A DNA stretch of 64,000 nt from Haloarcula regularis (GCF_029338315.1 NZ_CP119794.1:3162001-3226000); one strand, 5' to 3'. Counted from the stretch's first letter, positions 43,299-53,273 are shown. Notes: generated by a model from the letters alone, not told the origin. Numbers and translations: made by a program.

Positions 43299-45772
43299 AT
43301 GGAGAAGTCGGCCGGGGGGCCACCGCAGGATGGGGACAGTAGTACGGATGACACAGATCGACCGGCGGCGGATGCACGACAGTCACCGCCGGCCCTGCTC
43401 GAGACGCTCGCGGCCCGGGTTCCGGAGCCGACCGTCGTCGTCGGCCCGGACCTCGACATCGTGGTCGCGAACGACCGCCTGACCGACTTGGTCGGGCTCT
43501 CGCCGTCGGTGCTCGTCGGCGAACCGGTGACCTGGCTCTTCCCGTCGCTCTCTCAGACCGCCATCGAGGAGAACTGCCGCGCGGAGACCGGCGAGTACCT
43601 CCGTTCGCCCCGCGACGGAGCCGACGGCGACGGGTGGGTCGAGCTCGCCTTCGACGAGCACCGCTGGGACGACCGGACGTACTACGTCGGCGTCGCCCAC
43701 GACGTGACCGACCGCCACGAGCGCGAGCAGATGCTCGAACAGTACGAGCGCATCGTCGAGACCATCGAGGACGGCGTCTACACGCTCGACGAGGCGTTCA
43801 CCATCCAGACGGTCAACAGCGCCGTCGAGTCGATGACCGGTCACGCCGCCGAGGACCTCGTCGGAGAGAGCGCGATGGTCCTGGCCGACGAGTCGACGCT
43901 CGAGGAGGCGGCGAGACTGGCCGAGGAGATGCAGTTCGGGGACCGGGAGGTCGGGACGCTGACGACGGAACTGACGACGGCGGACGGCGGGACGCTCCCG
44001 GTGGAGACGCGCTTTACGACCTACGACCTCGACGACGGCCGGTTCAGACAGGTGGGCGTCGTCCGTGACATCTCTGAGCGCCGCCGTCTCGAGCGGACCC
44101 TCGCGGCGCTCCACGACGCGACGCGGTACCTCCTGCGCGCCGAGACCAAGTCGGAGGTCGCAGAGCACATCGTCGCCACGGCGACGGACGTGCTCGACCT
44201 GCCCGAGGCCTCGATGTTCCTCTTTCACCCCGGGGAGAACGTCCTGAAACAGACCGCAGTCTCCGGCCACGATGGCGAGCACGCGACGACTCGGCCCGTC
44301 ACGCCCGACAGCGGCCTCATCTGGGATACGTTCGTCGACAACGAACAGGTCTCGTTCGGCCCGGACAGCGACCTGGAACTCGGCGGGACTGACCGGTACC
44401 GAGTTGACGGGCATCGCCCTCCCGCTCGACGACCACGGGGTGTTCCTCGTCCGGACCGACGGGGAGGTAGACTCGCGGGTCCGCGAGATGATCGAGCTGC
44501 TCGCTGCCAGCGCCCAGGCCGCGCTGGCCAGGGTCGACCGCGAGCTGACGCTCCGCCAGCGCGAGTCGGAGCGCCGGTCCCAGAACCGTGAACTGCGCCA
44601 GCTCAAGGAGGTCAACGCCATCATCAGGCGCATCGACAGGGTGCTGGTGGAAGCCGAGACGGTCGAAGCCATCGAACAGGCCGTCTGTGACCAGCTGGCG
44701 GCGTCGGAGCTGTTCTCGCTGGCCTGGATCGGCCGCCAGGACGGGGGGGGAATTGAGTCCCCGCTCCTGGGCCGGCGACTCCGCGCGGTACCTCGACAGT
44801 ATCGACCGCTCGGTCCACGCCGAGGGCGGCCCCCCGTCGGTCCGGACGAGCCAGGCCGAACGGATGACCGTCGTGCCCGCCATCGGCGACAGTCTGCGCG
44901 ACGGCGCCTGGCGGACGGCGGCCATCTCACGGAACTACCAGTCCGTCATCAGCGTGCCGCTCCAGTACGACGAGTTCGTCTACGGCGTCCTGACGGTCTA
45001 CTCCGACCGCTCAGACGCGTTCGGCGAGATGTTCCAGTCGGTGTTTGCCGAACTGGGCGAGAGCATCGCGAACGCGATACGCGACGTCGAGTCCCGACAG
45101 CGGGAGGCCGCCGACACGGTGCTCGAACTCGACCTCTCGCTGGGAGCCACCGACACCCTGCTCGTCCAGCTGGCAGACGCCCTCGACACCACTGTCACCT
45201 GTGACGGGGCCGTGCCCCACGAGGGCGAGGCGACGCGGCTGTTCATCGAGGTCGAGGGACCCGGACGCCGACGTGGCCGAGACCATCGCGTCCATCGTTA
45301 GTGTCGAGTCCGTCACCGATCTCTCGGTGGACGACGACGTCGACCGGTACGAACTCATCGTCGACGGCCCGACCGTCGCGGGGACCCTGACCGAACTGGC
45401 GGCGAACCTCTCGTCGCTGACGGCGACGGCGCGGGGCATCGAGGTCACGCTGCACCTGACGACCGACGTCGACGTCCGGGAGTTCGTCGAGCGACTCCAG
45501 CGACGCTACCCCGAGACGCAACTCGTCGCCCGTCGGGAGCAGACAGTCCCTCACCGGACCCACGACGGTATCCGCGCGGCGCTCGAGGAGCGACTCACCG
45601 ACCGGCAACTCGAGGTGCTGCAGACGTCGTACCTGAGTGGCTTCTTCGACTGGCCGCGCAAAGCACCGGCCAGGACGTCGCCGACATGCTCGACGTCTCC
45701 CAGCCGACGGTCAACCGGCACCTGCGCGTGAGCGAGCGGAAACTCATCGAACTCCTCTTCGACGACGTCTGA
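43299..45772 (+). CDS. PAS/GAF sensor with Bat-type HTH-10, four frame breaks
   Basis: One long gene read in five pieces. PAS 1 lies at VVVGPDLDIVVANDRLTDLV and PAS 2 at VETIEDGVYTLDEAFTIQTV. The first GAF is LRAETKSEVAEHIVATATDV; after an extra base near 44393 it goes on LTGTELTGIALPLDD. After an extra G in a run at 44743-44750 comes SWAGDSARYLDSIDRSVHAE. After an extra base near 45260 come DADVAETIASIV and the HTH-10 region LTDRQLEVLQTSYLSGFFDW. After a missing A near 45664 it ends DVADMLDVSQPTVNRHLRVS. A sensor-activator in the Bat family. Four breaks could mean a pseudogene. Confidence 0.78.
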
Positions 45773-45885
45773 GACAGACCCTGACCGGGGAGCTATACAC
45801 ATACGCCCCCCGCCGAGGGCAGTGAATCTGATTAGCCGGAATCTGTTTTTCGGTATCCCCGGTACGGTAGCCCGTCGAATCACGA

Positions 45886-46182
45886 ATGACCGAAACAACA
45901 CTCGTCTACCGACCCGCGCCGAACGAAGCGCTCTCTGATACCGTCGTCCGTGCCGTCGCGGACGCGAAGGACGTCGACCCGCTGGACCTGGACGCTCGCG
46001 TCTACGACGCCGTCGACCCCGACGCCCTCGACAGGCTGTTTACCCCCACAGGCGACGGGTCGGCCCGCCAGGGGATGGTCGCCTTCCCCATGGCGGGCTG
46101 TCGCGTCGAGGTCCAGAGCGACCACGCCGTCCGCGTGACCCCGCCCCGCTCGGCGGAACTCTCCGCCGAAGTCCGCGCCTGA
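45886..46182 (+). CDS. HalOD1 output-domain protein
   Basis: 98 residues. SDTVVRAVADAKDVDPLDLD and VYDAVDPDALDRLFTPTGDG are the HalOD1 (halobacterial output domain 1) signature, followed by MVAFPMAGCRVEVQSDHAVRV. The domain is frequent in haloarchaeal signalling. It stands after the Bat-type regulator and may work with it. Confidence 0.85.
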   Translation: MTETTLVYRPAPNEALSDTVVRAVADAKDVDPLDLDARVYDAVDPDALDRLFTPTGDGSARQGMVAFPMAGCRVEVQSDHAVRVTPPRSAELSAEVRA

Positions 46183-46328
46183 GCTCGCCCGCGCCCGCTG
46201 ACTCATTCTCACTGCCGAGTAAGCGCCCGTTACTGGCCGAGACGCCCCCTCCACCCTGCCCTCCGATTCCCCGCAGACGGCGGCTGCCGTGTTCGCCCGC
46301 CGGTATGTCTGTCTTACTCCACTGGTAA

Positions 46329-46516
46329 CTGGTACGTATCTTATCAATTACCGGGTCGACCTGGTACGTACCTGTCTGTTAACAACTTCCTTCCCGTAAG
46401 AACATCCTTACGTGGGTGTCCGACACGTGGTGATATGGGATGCGCAAGCGATGTCACGGGACGTCCGCCGGGTATGGGACGCGTCGGCGGACTTCCCCGA
46501 AGTAACGCCGTGTTAC
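46329..46516 (+). promoter_or_regulatory. Repeat-rich 405-base gap before the terpene-synthase-like gene
   Basis: The gap 46183-46587 has no convincing gene. It holds a direct repeat CTGGTACGTA(T/C)CT at 46329-46341 and 46361-46373, an inverted repeat CGTAAG (46395-46400) / CTTACG (46407-46412), and GTAAC (46502-46506) / GTTAC (46512-46516). A TATA-like GGTTATCA lies near 46543. It is the densest set of possible binding sites in the window. Confidence 0.45.
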
Positions 46517-46587
46517 CACTTCTCACGAGGGCGGTACAAACAGGTTATCAGTCGTCGCCGGGCCGCCTCGATGCGCGGGTGTGAGTG

Positions 46588-47560
46588 ATGAGCACCGACA
46601 GCCAGCAGGTACACCCCCCCGGACTTCTTCGACCGGATCCAGCGCGTGACGCTCCCCGACCGCGTCACCGAACTCGTCGACGAGTACGAGCAGGTCTGTG
46701 GCGAGCGCGACCGGTTCCTCTGGCGGTGGATCTACTCGCTCTTCCCGGAGTTCACGCTCTCGTCGGTCGACCCCGCCCACGCCGACCACGTGCGCACGCA
46801 AAAGACGATACTGACGATGTACGTCACGGTCCTCGACGACCTGGTCGAGAACCACGGTGACCGGGCGACCTTCGAGGAGGCGCGGCGACTGGTCCGCGCG
46901 CCGGACACCGTCGACCCCGACCGGGCGGCCGTCGACGAGGCGTACTTCGCGTTCATCGAACGGCTCTGGACGGAGTTCACCGCCGGCCTCGAGGACGCCC
47001 CCCGCCGCGACGAGTTCGCGGACGTCTTCGACTACGACATCACCCAGACGCTGAACGCGATGGACTACAGCGCCGTCGTCAACGAGAACCCCCGCATCGC
47101 GAACCTCAGTGGGGCCGAGCGCTACGACGCCCACAACATGGTCATGTTCCCGTACGCCGCCGTCGACCTGATGTACTCCCCAACCTTCGACCTCGCGGAC
47201 TACGGGACCCTGCGTGACCTCCTGTGGGACCTCCAGGAGATGGCCCGCATCGGCAACTGGCTGACGACGTGGGAGCGGGAGGTCCGCGAGGACGACTTCA
47301 CCGCCGGCATCGTCGTCCTCGCCCTGCAAGAGGGCATCGTCTCGCCCGACGAACTGGCGGGTACCGACGAGCAAAAGGAAGCGGTCATCGAGCGCATCAA
47401 GAGCCAGAACCTGGAACAGGTGTTCCGTGACCGCTGGGCTGACCGGTACCGCGCGGTCAGGGACCGGCGGACCGACGCCGACAGCGTGGACCTCGACGCC
47501 CTCGTCGCCGGGATGGAGACGGTCTTCGAGTACCACGTCGCCAGTCGCGGCTACAAGTAA
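46588..47560 (+). CDS. Class I terpene-synthase-like protein, frame broken once
   Basis: Joined length about 323 residues: MSTDSQQVHPP, then an extra C in a run near 46614-46620, then DFFDRIQRVTLPDRVTELVD. All-helical prediction. Motifs on the joined numbering: DDLVE at 83-87 (DDxxE metal site), an Arg at 178, NWLTTWERE at 223-231 (NxxxTxxxE second metal site, NSE/DTE pattern) and RY at 286-287. The Arg is 45 residues before the NSE, close to the ~46 of bacterial terpene synthases' pyrophosphate sensor. This is strong motif-level evidence for a diphosphate-ionizing enzyme; the product is unknown. Not the phytoene synthase type. Confidence 0.55.
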
Positions 47561-47658
47561 TCCGGCGTCTCGACCGGACTGGGGTGGGTTCGCGGGACGG
47601 TCGCGGGCGGTCTGAAACCTGCAGCACGTTTTATTGTCGGCTGGTGTGAATTACAGAC

Positions 47659-47688
47659 ATGATGACGTTCGCGCGAGCGAGCGACTGA
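47659..47688 (+). other. Nine-codon upstream ORF before EF-1A
   Basis: ATG ATG ACG... to TGA codes MMTFARASD, ending 5 bases before the EF-1A ATG (47694). A TATA-like GTTTTATT at 47628-47635 would start transcription near 47660, so the mRNA may begin at this small ORF. It may be incidental. Confidence 0.3.
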
Positions 47689-47693
47689 TACCT

Positions 47694-48962
47694 ATGTCCG
47701 AGACCAAGCCACACCAGAACCTGGCCATCATCGGCCACGTAGACCACGGCAAGAGCACCCTCGTCGGCCGACTCCTCTTCGAGACCGGGAGCGTCCCCGA
47801 ACACATCATCGAACAGCACCGCGAGGAGGCAGAAGAGAAAGGCAAGGGCGGCTTCGAGTTCGCCTACGTCATGGACAACCTCGCCGAGGAGCGCGAGCGG
47901 GGCCTGACGATCGACATCGCCCACCAGAAGTTCGACACCGACACGTACTTTTTCACCATCGTGGACACGCCCGGCCATCGGGACTTCGTGAAGAACATGA
48001 TCACTGGCGCGAGCCAGGCCGATCACGCCGTCCTCGTCGTGGCCGCCGACGACGGCGTCCAGCCACAGACCCGCGAACACGTCTTCCTCTCGCGGACGCT
48101 CGGCATCGAGGAACTGGTCGTCGCCGTCAACAAGATGGACATGGTCGACTACGACGAGGACCGATTCCGCGAGGTCGTCGAGGAGGTCAAAGAACTGCTC
48201 AACCAGGTCCGGTTCGAGACCGAGGACGCTTCGTTCCTGCCCATCTCGGCGTTCGAGGGCGACAACGTCGCCGAACCGTCCGAGAACACACCGTGGTACG
48301 ACGGGAAGACGCTGCTGGAGACGCTGAACAACCTGCCCGAACCCCAGCCACCGACGGACGCGCCGCTGCGCCTGCCGATACAGGACGTCTACACGATCTC
48401 GGGCATCGGCACCGTCCCGGTCGGCCGCGTCGAGACCGGCATCCTCAACACCGGCGACAGGGTCTCCTTCCAGCCCTCGGACGTAGCCGGCGAGGTCAAG
48501 ACCATCGAGATGCACCACGAGGAGGTCCCGAAGGCGGGCCCCGGGGACAACGTCGGGTTCAACGTCCGCGGGGTCGGCAAGGACGACATCCGCCGCGGCG
48601 ACGTCTGTGGCCCGGCCGACGACCCGCCGACGGTCGCCGAGACCTTCCAGGCCCAGATCGTCGTGATGCAACATCCATCCGTCATCACGGCCGGCTACAC
48701 ACCGGTCTTCCACGCCCACACCGCACAGGTCGCCTGCACGTTCGAGTCGCTGGACCAGAAACTCGACGCCTCGACCGGCGAGGTCGCCGAGGAGAACCCG
48801 GACTTCATCGAGAACGGCGACGCCGCGGTCGTCACCATCCGCCCGCAGAAACCGCTGAGCATCGAGCCGTCCTCCGAGATTCCGGAACTTGGCTCCTTTG
48901 CCATCCGCGATATGGGGCAGACCATCGCCGCCGGCAAGGTCCTCAGCGTCAACGAGCGGTGA
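47694..48962 (+). CDS. tuf: Translation elongation factor EF-1A (possible paralogue)
   Basis: Delivers aminoacyl-tRNA to the ribosome. 422 residues. GHVDHGKST (G1), [12 protein letters not shown] (switch I), [20 protein letters not shown] (G3; the family usually has DCPGH), [12 protein letters not shown] (G4), then domains II and III ending [15 protein letters not shown]. Haloarchaeal tuf normally lies by rps10 in the ribosomal cluster; here the neighbours are a terpene-synthase-like gene and a citramalate/isopropylmalate synthase. It may be a second copy. The frame to 47634 is rejected as the start. Confidence 0.93.
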   Translation: MSETKPHQNLAIIGHVDHGKSTLVGRLLFETGSVPEHIIEQHREEAEEKGKGGFEFAYVMDNLAEERERGLTIDIAHQKFDTDTYFFTIVDTPGHRDFVKNMITGASQADHAVLVVAADDGVQPQTREHVFLSRTLGIEELVVAVNKMDMVDYDEDRFREVVEEVKELLNQVRFETEDASFLPISAFEGDNVAEPSENTPWYDGKTLLETLNNLPEPQPPTDAPLRLPIQDVYTISGIGTVPVGRVETGILNTGDRVSFQPSDVAGEVKTIEMHHEEVPKAGPGDNVGFNVRGVGKDDIRRGDVCGPADDPPTVAETFQAQIVVMQHPSVITAGYTPVFHAHTAQVACTFESLDQKLDASTGEVAEENPDFIENGDAAVVTIRPQKPLSIEPSSEIPELGSFAIRDMGQTIAAGKVLSVNER

Positions 48963-48986
48963 GCGGCCCGCGCCCCTGTGGCCGCC

Positions 48987-50531
48987 TCAGTCGTCGGCGA
49001 CGAGCGGTTCACCCTCGTCGGCCATCAGGCGGTCCATCGCGTCCACCATCGCGCGCACGGACGCGCGAGTGATGTCCGAGTCGCTCGCGGAGACGGCCAC
49101 GTGGTCGTCGCCGCGGGACATCTCTATCTCGACGGTGACGACGGCGTCGGTGCCGCCGGTGATGGCGTCGACGTGATAGTCCTCGAGCGTCGCGTCCGCG
49201 GCGTGGGATAGCGCCGTCTCGGTGGCGTTCATCGCGGCGTCGACCGGGCCCGAGCCGACCGAGGCCTCCTTGCGTTCCTCGCCGTCGACCGAGAGGCGGA
49301 CGCTCGCGGTCGGGGTGTCGGACCCGGAGACGGCGGTCAGCCCCAGGAGCTCGACGCGGCGGTCCGTGGCCTGGCCGGTGACGTCGTCGGCGATGGTCAG
49401 CAGGTCCGCGTCGGTGACGCGCTTGCCCCGGTCGCCGATCTCCTTGACCCGGGCGACGATCTGGGCCAGCTGGTCGTCTGTGACCTCGACGTCGTGTTCG
49501 TCCAGCGCGGCCTTGACGCCGGCGCGCCCGGCGTGCTTGCCAAGCGCGAGACGGCGCTCGCGGCCCACCTTCTCGGGCGGGTACGGTTCGTACATCGAGT
49601 CGTCTTTCAGCGTGCCGTCGGTGTGGATGCCCGACTCGTGGGTGAAGGCGTTCTGTCCCACCACTGCTTTGTTCGGGGCAAGCGGGATGCCGGTTCGGTT
49701 GGCGACGAGCTCGGCGAGGTCGTACACCTCGGTCAGGTCCATCGTCTCGACGCCGTAGCCGTGCGAGAGCGCGATGGCCACCTCTTCGAGGGCGACGTTA
49801 CCCGCGCGCTCGCCGATGCCGTTGATGGTGCCGTGGACCATGTCCGCGCCCGCGGCTACGGAGGTCAGGGCGTTCATCACCGCGAGGCCGAGGTCGTCGT
49901 GCGTGTGGGTGCTGACCGGCCCGAGCTCCGAGAGCCGGGAGACGCTCTCGAGCGCGCGGTCCGGCGTGGCGTGGCCGACCGTGTCGGCCCAGCAGATGCG
50001 GTCCGCGCCGGCGTCGAGCGCCGACCCGAGCAGTTCCTCGAGATAGTCTAAGTCGGCACGGGAGCCGTCCTCGCCGATGACCTCGACCCACAGGTCGTGA
50101 TCGGTGGCGTACTCGACGAGATCGACCGTGTTCTGGACGTTTTCAGCCTTCGAGGTCCCGACCTTCTGCTCGACGTGCTTGTCGCTCGCGGGAACGACGA
50201 GGGAGACCCCGTCGACGCCACACTCCAGCGCGAGGTCGACGTCGTTACGGATGCCCCGGCAGAAGCTCGTCACGGCCGCGTCCAGGTCGAGTTCGGCGAC
50301 CCGCGAGATGGTCTCGCGCTCGCCGGGCCCGGTACACGCGCTCCCGGCCTCGATGACGTCGACGCCGGCGGTGTCGAGTTTGCGGGCGATGCGGGCCTTG
50401 TCGTCGGGCGTCAGCGAGACGCCGGGGGCCTGCTCGCCGTCGCGCAGGGTCGTATCCAGAAACTGTACCTCACCGACGTCGTCGAGGGGACGCGTCGCTG
50501 GGTGGTCCCCGAACAGTGTGTGCTGACTCAC
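48987..50531 (-). CDS. (R)-citramalate / 2-isopropylmalate synthase family
   Basis: 514 residues, Claisen-condensing enzyme of branched-chain amino-acid synthesis. LDTTLRDGEQAPGVSLTPDD, STHTHDDLGLAVMNALTSVA for metal binding, HGTINGIGERAGNVALEEVA and HESGIHTDG are DRE-TIM motifs. The C-terminal regulatory domain begins near TDRRVELLGLTAVSG. The choice between citramalate synthase (isoleucine) and LeuA is uncertain; the start MSQHTLFGDH is short, as in CimA. A small ORF and promoter lie upstream. Confidence 0.88.
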   Translation of the reverse strand: MSQHTLFGDHPATRPLDDVGEVQFLDTTLRDGEQAPGVSLTPDDKARIARKLDTAGVDVIEAGSACTGPGERETISRVAELDLDAAVTSFCRGIRNDVDLALECGVDGVSLVVPASDKHVEQKVGTSKAENVQNTVDLVEYATDHDLWVEVIGEDGSRADLDYLEELLGSALDAGADRICWADTVGHATPDRALESVSRLSELGPVSTHTHDDLGLAVMNALTSVAAGADMVHGTINGIGERAGNVALEEVAIALSHGYGVETMDLTEVYDLAELVANRTGIPLAPNKAVVGQNAFTHESGIHTDGTLKDDSMYEPYPPEKVGRERRLALGKHAGRAGVKAALDEHDVEVTDDQLAQIVARVKEIGDRGKRVTDADLLTIADDVTGQATDRRVELLGLTAVSGSDTPTASVRLSVDGEERKEASVGSGPVDAAMNATETALSHAADATLEDYHVDAITGGTDAVVTVEIEMSRGDDHVAVSASDSDITRASVRAMVDAMDRLMADEGEPLVADD

Positions 50532-50547
50532 AGAAAGGTCACTTCCG

Positions 50548-50622
50548 TCACTCTTGGGGGCGAATTTCGCGCCCAGCCGCCTCGCGGCGACTTCCTCTAT
50601 CCTCCGTCGGGTGTTCCGACAT
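50548..50622 (-). other. Small ORF (24 codons) in the synthase leader
   Basis: Minus-strand ATG at 50622 to TGA at 50548 codes MSEHPTEDRGSRREAAGREI plus four residues. A TATA-like TTTTTATAG (50649-50657) lies upstream, so the leader includes it, 16 bases before the synthase start. It has no leucine or isoleucine codon run typical of attenuators except one Ile. May be real or chance. Confidence 0.3.
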
Positions 50623-50676
50623 TGTACTCTGACGTGACACGCTCACACTATAAAAAGTGACGGATACGCGCCGCGG

Positions 50677-51024
50677 TCAGGGCTCGACGACGACGGTGTC
50701 CCCGACCGCCACGTCCTCGGCCGCCCCGGCGGGCAGTTCCAGGACCGTGTCGGCCTTCGCCCACCCGAACGAGCGCCAGGGCTGCATCGTCCTGACCTTC
50801 GTGACCTCGCCGTCGGCGATCCACACCACGTCGATGGGGAACCGGACGAACAGCATGTGAATAGAGCGCCGGCCGACCCGGTCGAAGGGGAACACGAGGC
50901 CGTAGTCGTCGGGTATCGACCGGCGGAGCATCAGCCCGCGGCCCTGCTGGAGAAGCGAGTCGGCCCGCTCGACGTCGGTAGCCAGCGGCCGGGACGCCCC
51001 CGCCGGGTCGTGGACGATGCGCAT
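50677..51024 (-). CDS. DUF192 family protein
   Basis: 115 residues. RADSLLQQGRGLMLRRSIPD, PFDRVGRRSIHMLFVRFPID (the family's MxFMxFPID-like core), VVWIADGEVTKVRTMQPWRS and VLELPAGAAEDVAVGDTVVV match DUF192. Function unknown. It is divergent from the kinase at 51145. Confidence 0.85.
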   Translation of the reverse strand: MRIVHDPAGASRPLATDVERADSLLQQGRGLMLRRSIPDDYGLVFPFDRVGRRSIHMLFVRFPIDVVWIADGEVTKVRTMQPWRSFGWAKADTVLELPAGAAEDVAVGDTVVVEP

Positions 51025-51144
51025 ACCCGTCGTCTGGAGCGAGACGGAGTTAGATGTTCTGTCCGCGGCGGCGGTGACTGGTGGATTCTTACCGCGTGGG
51101 AATCCGTCCCCGTTTTAATGCCACTGGGCGTGTCCGTTCCACTG

Positions 51145-52668
51145 ATGACTCGGCTGTCCGGTGTGAGGGGCGAGGTGCTATCCCACTCGACGCGGGTGAC
51201 GGGAAAGCGCTGGCGGTGGCTTGGCGGCCTGGTGCTGCTCGTCCCCGGTATCGCGGTCGGTATCGCGACTGTCGTACAGCTGTTCAACTCCGGGGCCCCG
51301 GCGCGCTGGCGACTCGTGACCGGGGCGGCGCTCTTCTGTCTCAGTCTCCCGCTGGTCGTCGGCGCCGCCTGGCTCGCCACGAGTGACTACGAACCGGCAG
51401 CCGTCAAGCGGGTCGTCTCCTGGTCGCTGGCCGGTTCGCTCCCCATCACGGTCCTGGCGCTGGTGGTCGTCGGCTACCAGCAGGCACACGGCGTCACGCT
51501 CGCCGACCCCTGGCTCGTCACCGCGTGGGTCGCGGGGACGGGGGCGGTCGGCGGGTTGCTCACCGGCGTCTACGACGTCAGCAGAGAACGCGAGCGGGTC
51601 CGCAGCACCCGCGCAGAGAACCGCCTCAGCGCCATCGTCGAGGCCTCGCCGGTGGCCGTCATCGCCATCGACAGTGACGGTATCGTCCAGACGTGGTCGA
51701 GCGGGGCCGAGCGGCTGTTTGGCTGGACGGCCGAGGAGGTGCTGGATGAACCGTATCCGCTGGTGCCCGAGGACCGCCGCGAGGAGTTCCGCCGGCACAA
51801 ACAGCGCGTCGACAAGGGGTACGTCATCGACGGCATCGAGACGCAGCGACAGCGCAAGGACGGGGCACTCGTCGACGTGAGCCTCTGGTCGGCCCCGATC
51901 AACGACCCCGACGAGTCGGTGTCCGGACACATGATCGCCATCGCGGACGTGACCGACCGGAAACAGCGCGAACAGCAACTCGCGGTGCTCGAGCGTGTCC
52001 TCCGCCACGACATCCGGAACACGGTCAACGTCATCGAGGGGCGGGGCGACCTTCTCATGCGGGACCTCGACGACGAGGCCAACCTGGCGGCGGCCAGCCG
52101 TATCGTCGAGCGGGCCCGGCGACTCGAACGGCTGAGCGAGAAGGCTCGCGACGTGACCAACGTGCTCCGGGGCGGCGAGAACGCCGGCGTCGTCGACGTC
52201 GTCGACCTGCTCCGGGAACAGCGCCGGCGCATCGGCCGGGAGTACCCCGACTGTGACATCCGCCTGGACGGGCCGTCGTCGGCCACCGTCGCCGGCGACC
52301 AGCGCCTGGGCATCGCCATCCGCGAGGCCGTCGAGAACGCCGTCGTCCACGGCTACCAGGAGACGCCGGACGGGGACCCGGCCTACGTCAGTCTCGAGGT
52401 GCGACACGAGGACGAGTACGTCGTCGTCACCGTCACCGACACCGGGCCGGGGATTCCCGAGCGGGAACGCAAGCCACTCTCTGCCGAGACGGAGACGAGC
52501 CTCCAGCACGGCAGCGGCATCGGCCTCTGGTCGATTCACTGGCTGGTCCGGAGCCTCGGCGGCGAGGTGACCATCTCCGACCGCGACCCCCACGGCGCGG
52601 TGGTGACCCTCCGGCTGCCGGAAGCTCCGGAGTCGCTCCTGGTGCCCGACAGCCGGCGGACAGATTGA
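51145..52668 (+). CDS. Membrane histidine kinase with PAS domain
   Basis: 507 residues. Four membrane helices (for example WLGGLVLLVPGIAVGIATVV, LFCLSLPLVVGAAWLAT), a PAS domain (AIVEASPVAVIAIDSDGIVQ), an H-box with His288 in LERVLRHDIRNTVNVIEG, an N-box REAVENAVVHGY, G1 DTGPGIPE and G2 GSGIGLWSIHWLVRSLGG. TTTTAAT at about 51112-51118 lies 29 bases before ATG 51145, so leaderless start there; ATG 51118 is possible. No response regulator is adjacent. Confidence 0.85.
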   Translation: MTRLSGVRGEVLSHSTRVTGKRWRWLGGLVLLVPGIAVGIATVVQLFNSGAPARWRLVTGAALFCLSLPLVVGAAWLATSDYEPAAVKRVVSWSLAGSLPITVLALVVVGYQQAHGVTLADPWLVTAWVAGTGAVGGLLTGVYDVSRERERVRSTRAENRLSAIVEASPVAVIAIDSDGIVQTWSSGAERLFGWTAEEVLDEPYPLVPEDRREEFRRHKQRVDKGYVIDGIETQRQRKDGALVDVSLWSAPINDPDESVSGHMIAIADVTDRKQREQQLAVLERVLRHDIRNTVNVIEGRGDLLMRDLDDEANLAAASRIVERARRLERLSEKARDVTNVLRGGENAGVVDVVDLLREQRRRIGREYPDCDIRLDGPSSATVAGDQRLGIAIREAVENAVVHGYQETPDGDPAYVSLEVRHEDEYVVVTVTDTGPGIPERERKPLSAETETSLQHGSGIGLWSIHWLVRSLGGEVTISDRDPHGAVVTLRLPEAPESLLVPDSRRTD

Positions 52669-52694
52669 TTACCGTCGCTCCCGGACCGACGGAC

Positions 52695-53273
52695 ATGGAG
52701 AAAGCGCCCGGCGGAACCTCGGTCGGAGTCGACGACCCGTACGCGCACGTCGACCGGTGTGACTTCGTGACCGACGAGGGGAAGTGCCGCTGGGCGCGCG
52801 AACACGGCCACCACGATCCGGCGTTCGCGAACGCGCGCAGCGCCGACGGCTTTCGCTGTCCCGCCGCCGTCGGCCAGGCCGAGGACGCCGACGGAACGGC
52901 CACCGGCACCGGACGGGCAGAGCCCGAGTGGAAGTGGGCCGACTGTCCACACTTCCGCTGTCGCAACCACGAGCGGGCCTGCGTCCGGTGTGGACTCGAG
53001 GAGCGCCGGATGGCCCACGCCGACGAGCGCCCGCTCCTCGAGGAACACCACCTCTCGTACCGCGACGGCGCGAGCGACGACGACCTGGACCACGAGATAA
53101 CCGTCTATCTCTGTCGGTGGTGTCACGCCAAGGTCCACGGCTCGTGGGCGCGCGTCGACGACGACGCGGCGCCGGACCCCGAGGCCATCGCCGAACAGGA
53201 GGGCCGACGTGCCAGGGAACAGTCCGAGCTGGGGTTCGAGTCGGCCGCCGACCGCTATACTGATGACGCCTGA
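52695..53273 (+). CDS. HNH-type zinc-finger protein
   Basis: 192 residues. Two Cys/His pairs early (DRCDFVTDEGKCRWAREHGH; WADCPHFRCRNHE), then an HNH-like module: ACVRCGLEERRM, LLEEHHLSYRD, ITVYLCRWCHAKVHGSW. This is the HH...C..CH...H layout of HNH nucleases with Asp in place of the middle Asn. Haloarchaeal family I recall as DUF7097; not certain. The ATG at 52695 is about 28 bases after ATTGATTA. It lies between two histidine kinases. Confidence 0.65.
   Translation: MEKAPGGTSVGVDDPYAHVDRCDFVTDEGKCRWAREHGHHDPAFANARSADGFRCPAAVGQAEDADGTATGTGRAEPEWKWADCPHFRCRNHERACVRCGLEERRMAHADERPLLEEHHLSYRDGASDDDLDHEITVYLCRWCHAKVHGSWARVDDDAAPDPEAIAEQEGRRAREQSELGFESAADRYTDDA

Noticed and set aside
46344..46526. 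60-codon minus ORF in the gap before the terpene-synthase-like gene
   Set aside because: Proline/arginine-rich, unlike acidic halophile proteins, and spans inverted repeats.
47634..47694. EF-1A start at 47634
   Set aside because: The extension lies over the TATA-like region and is absent from the family; [14 protein letters not shown] is the natural start.
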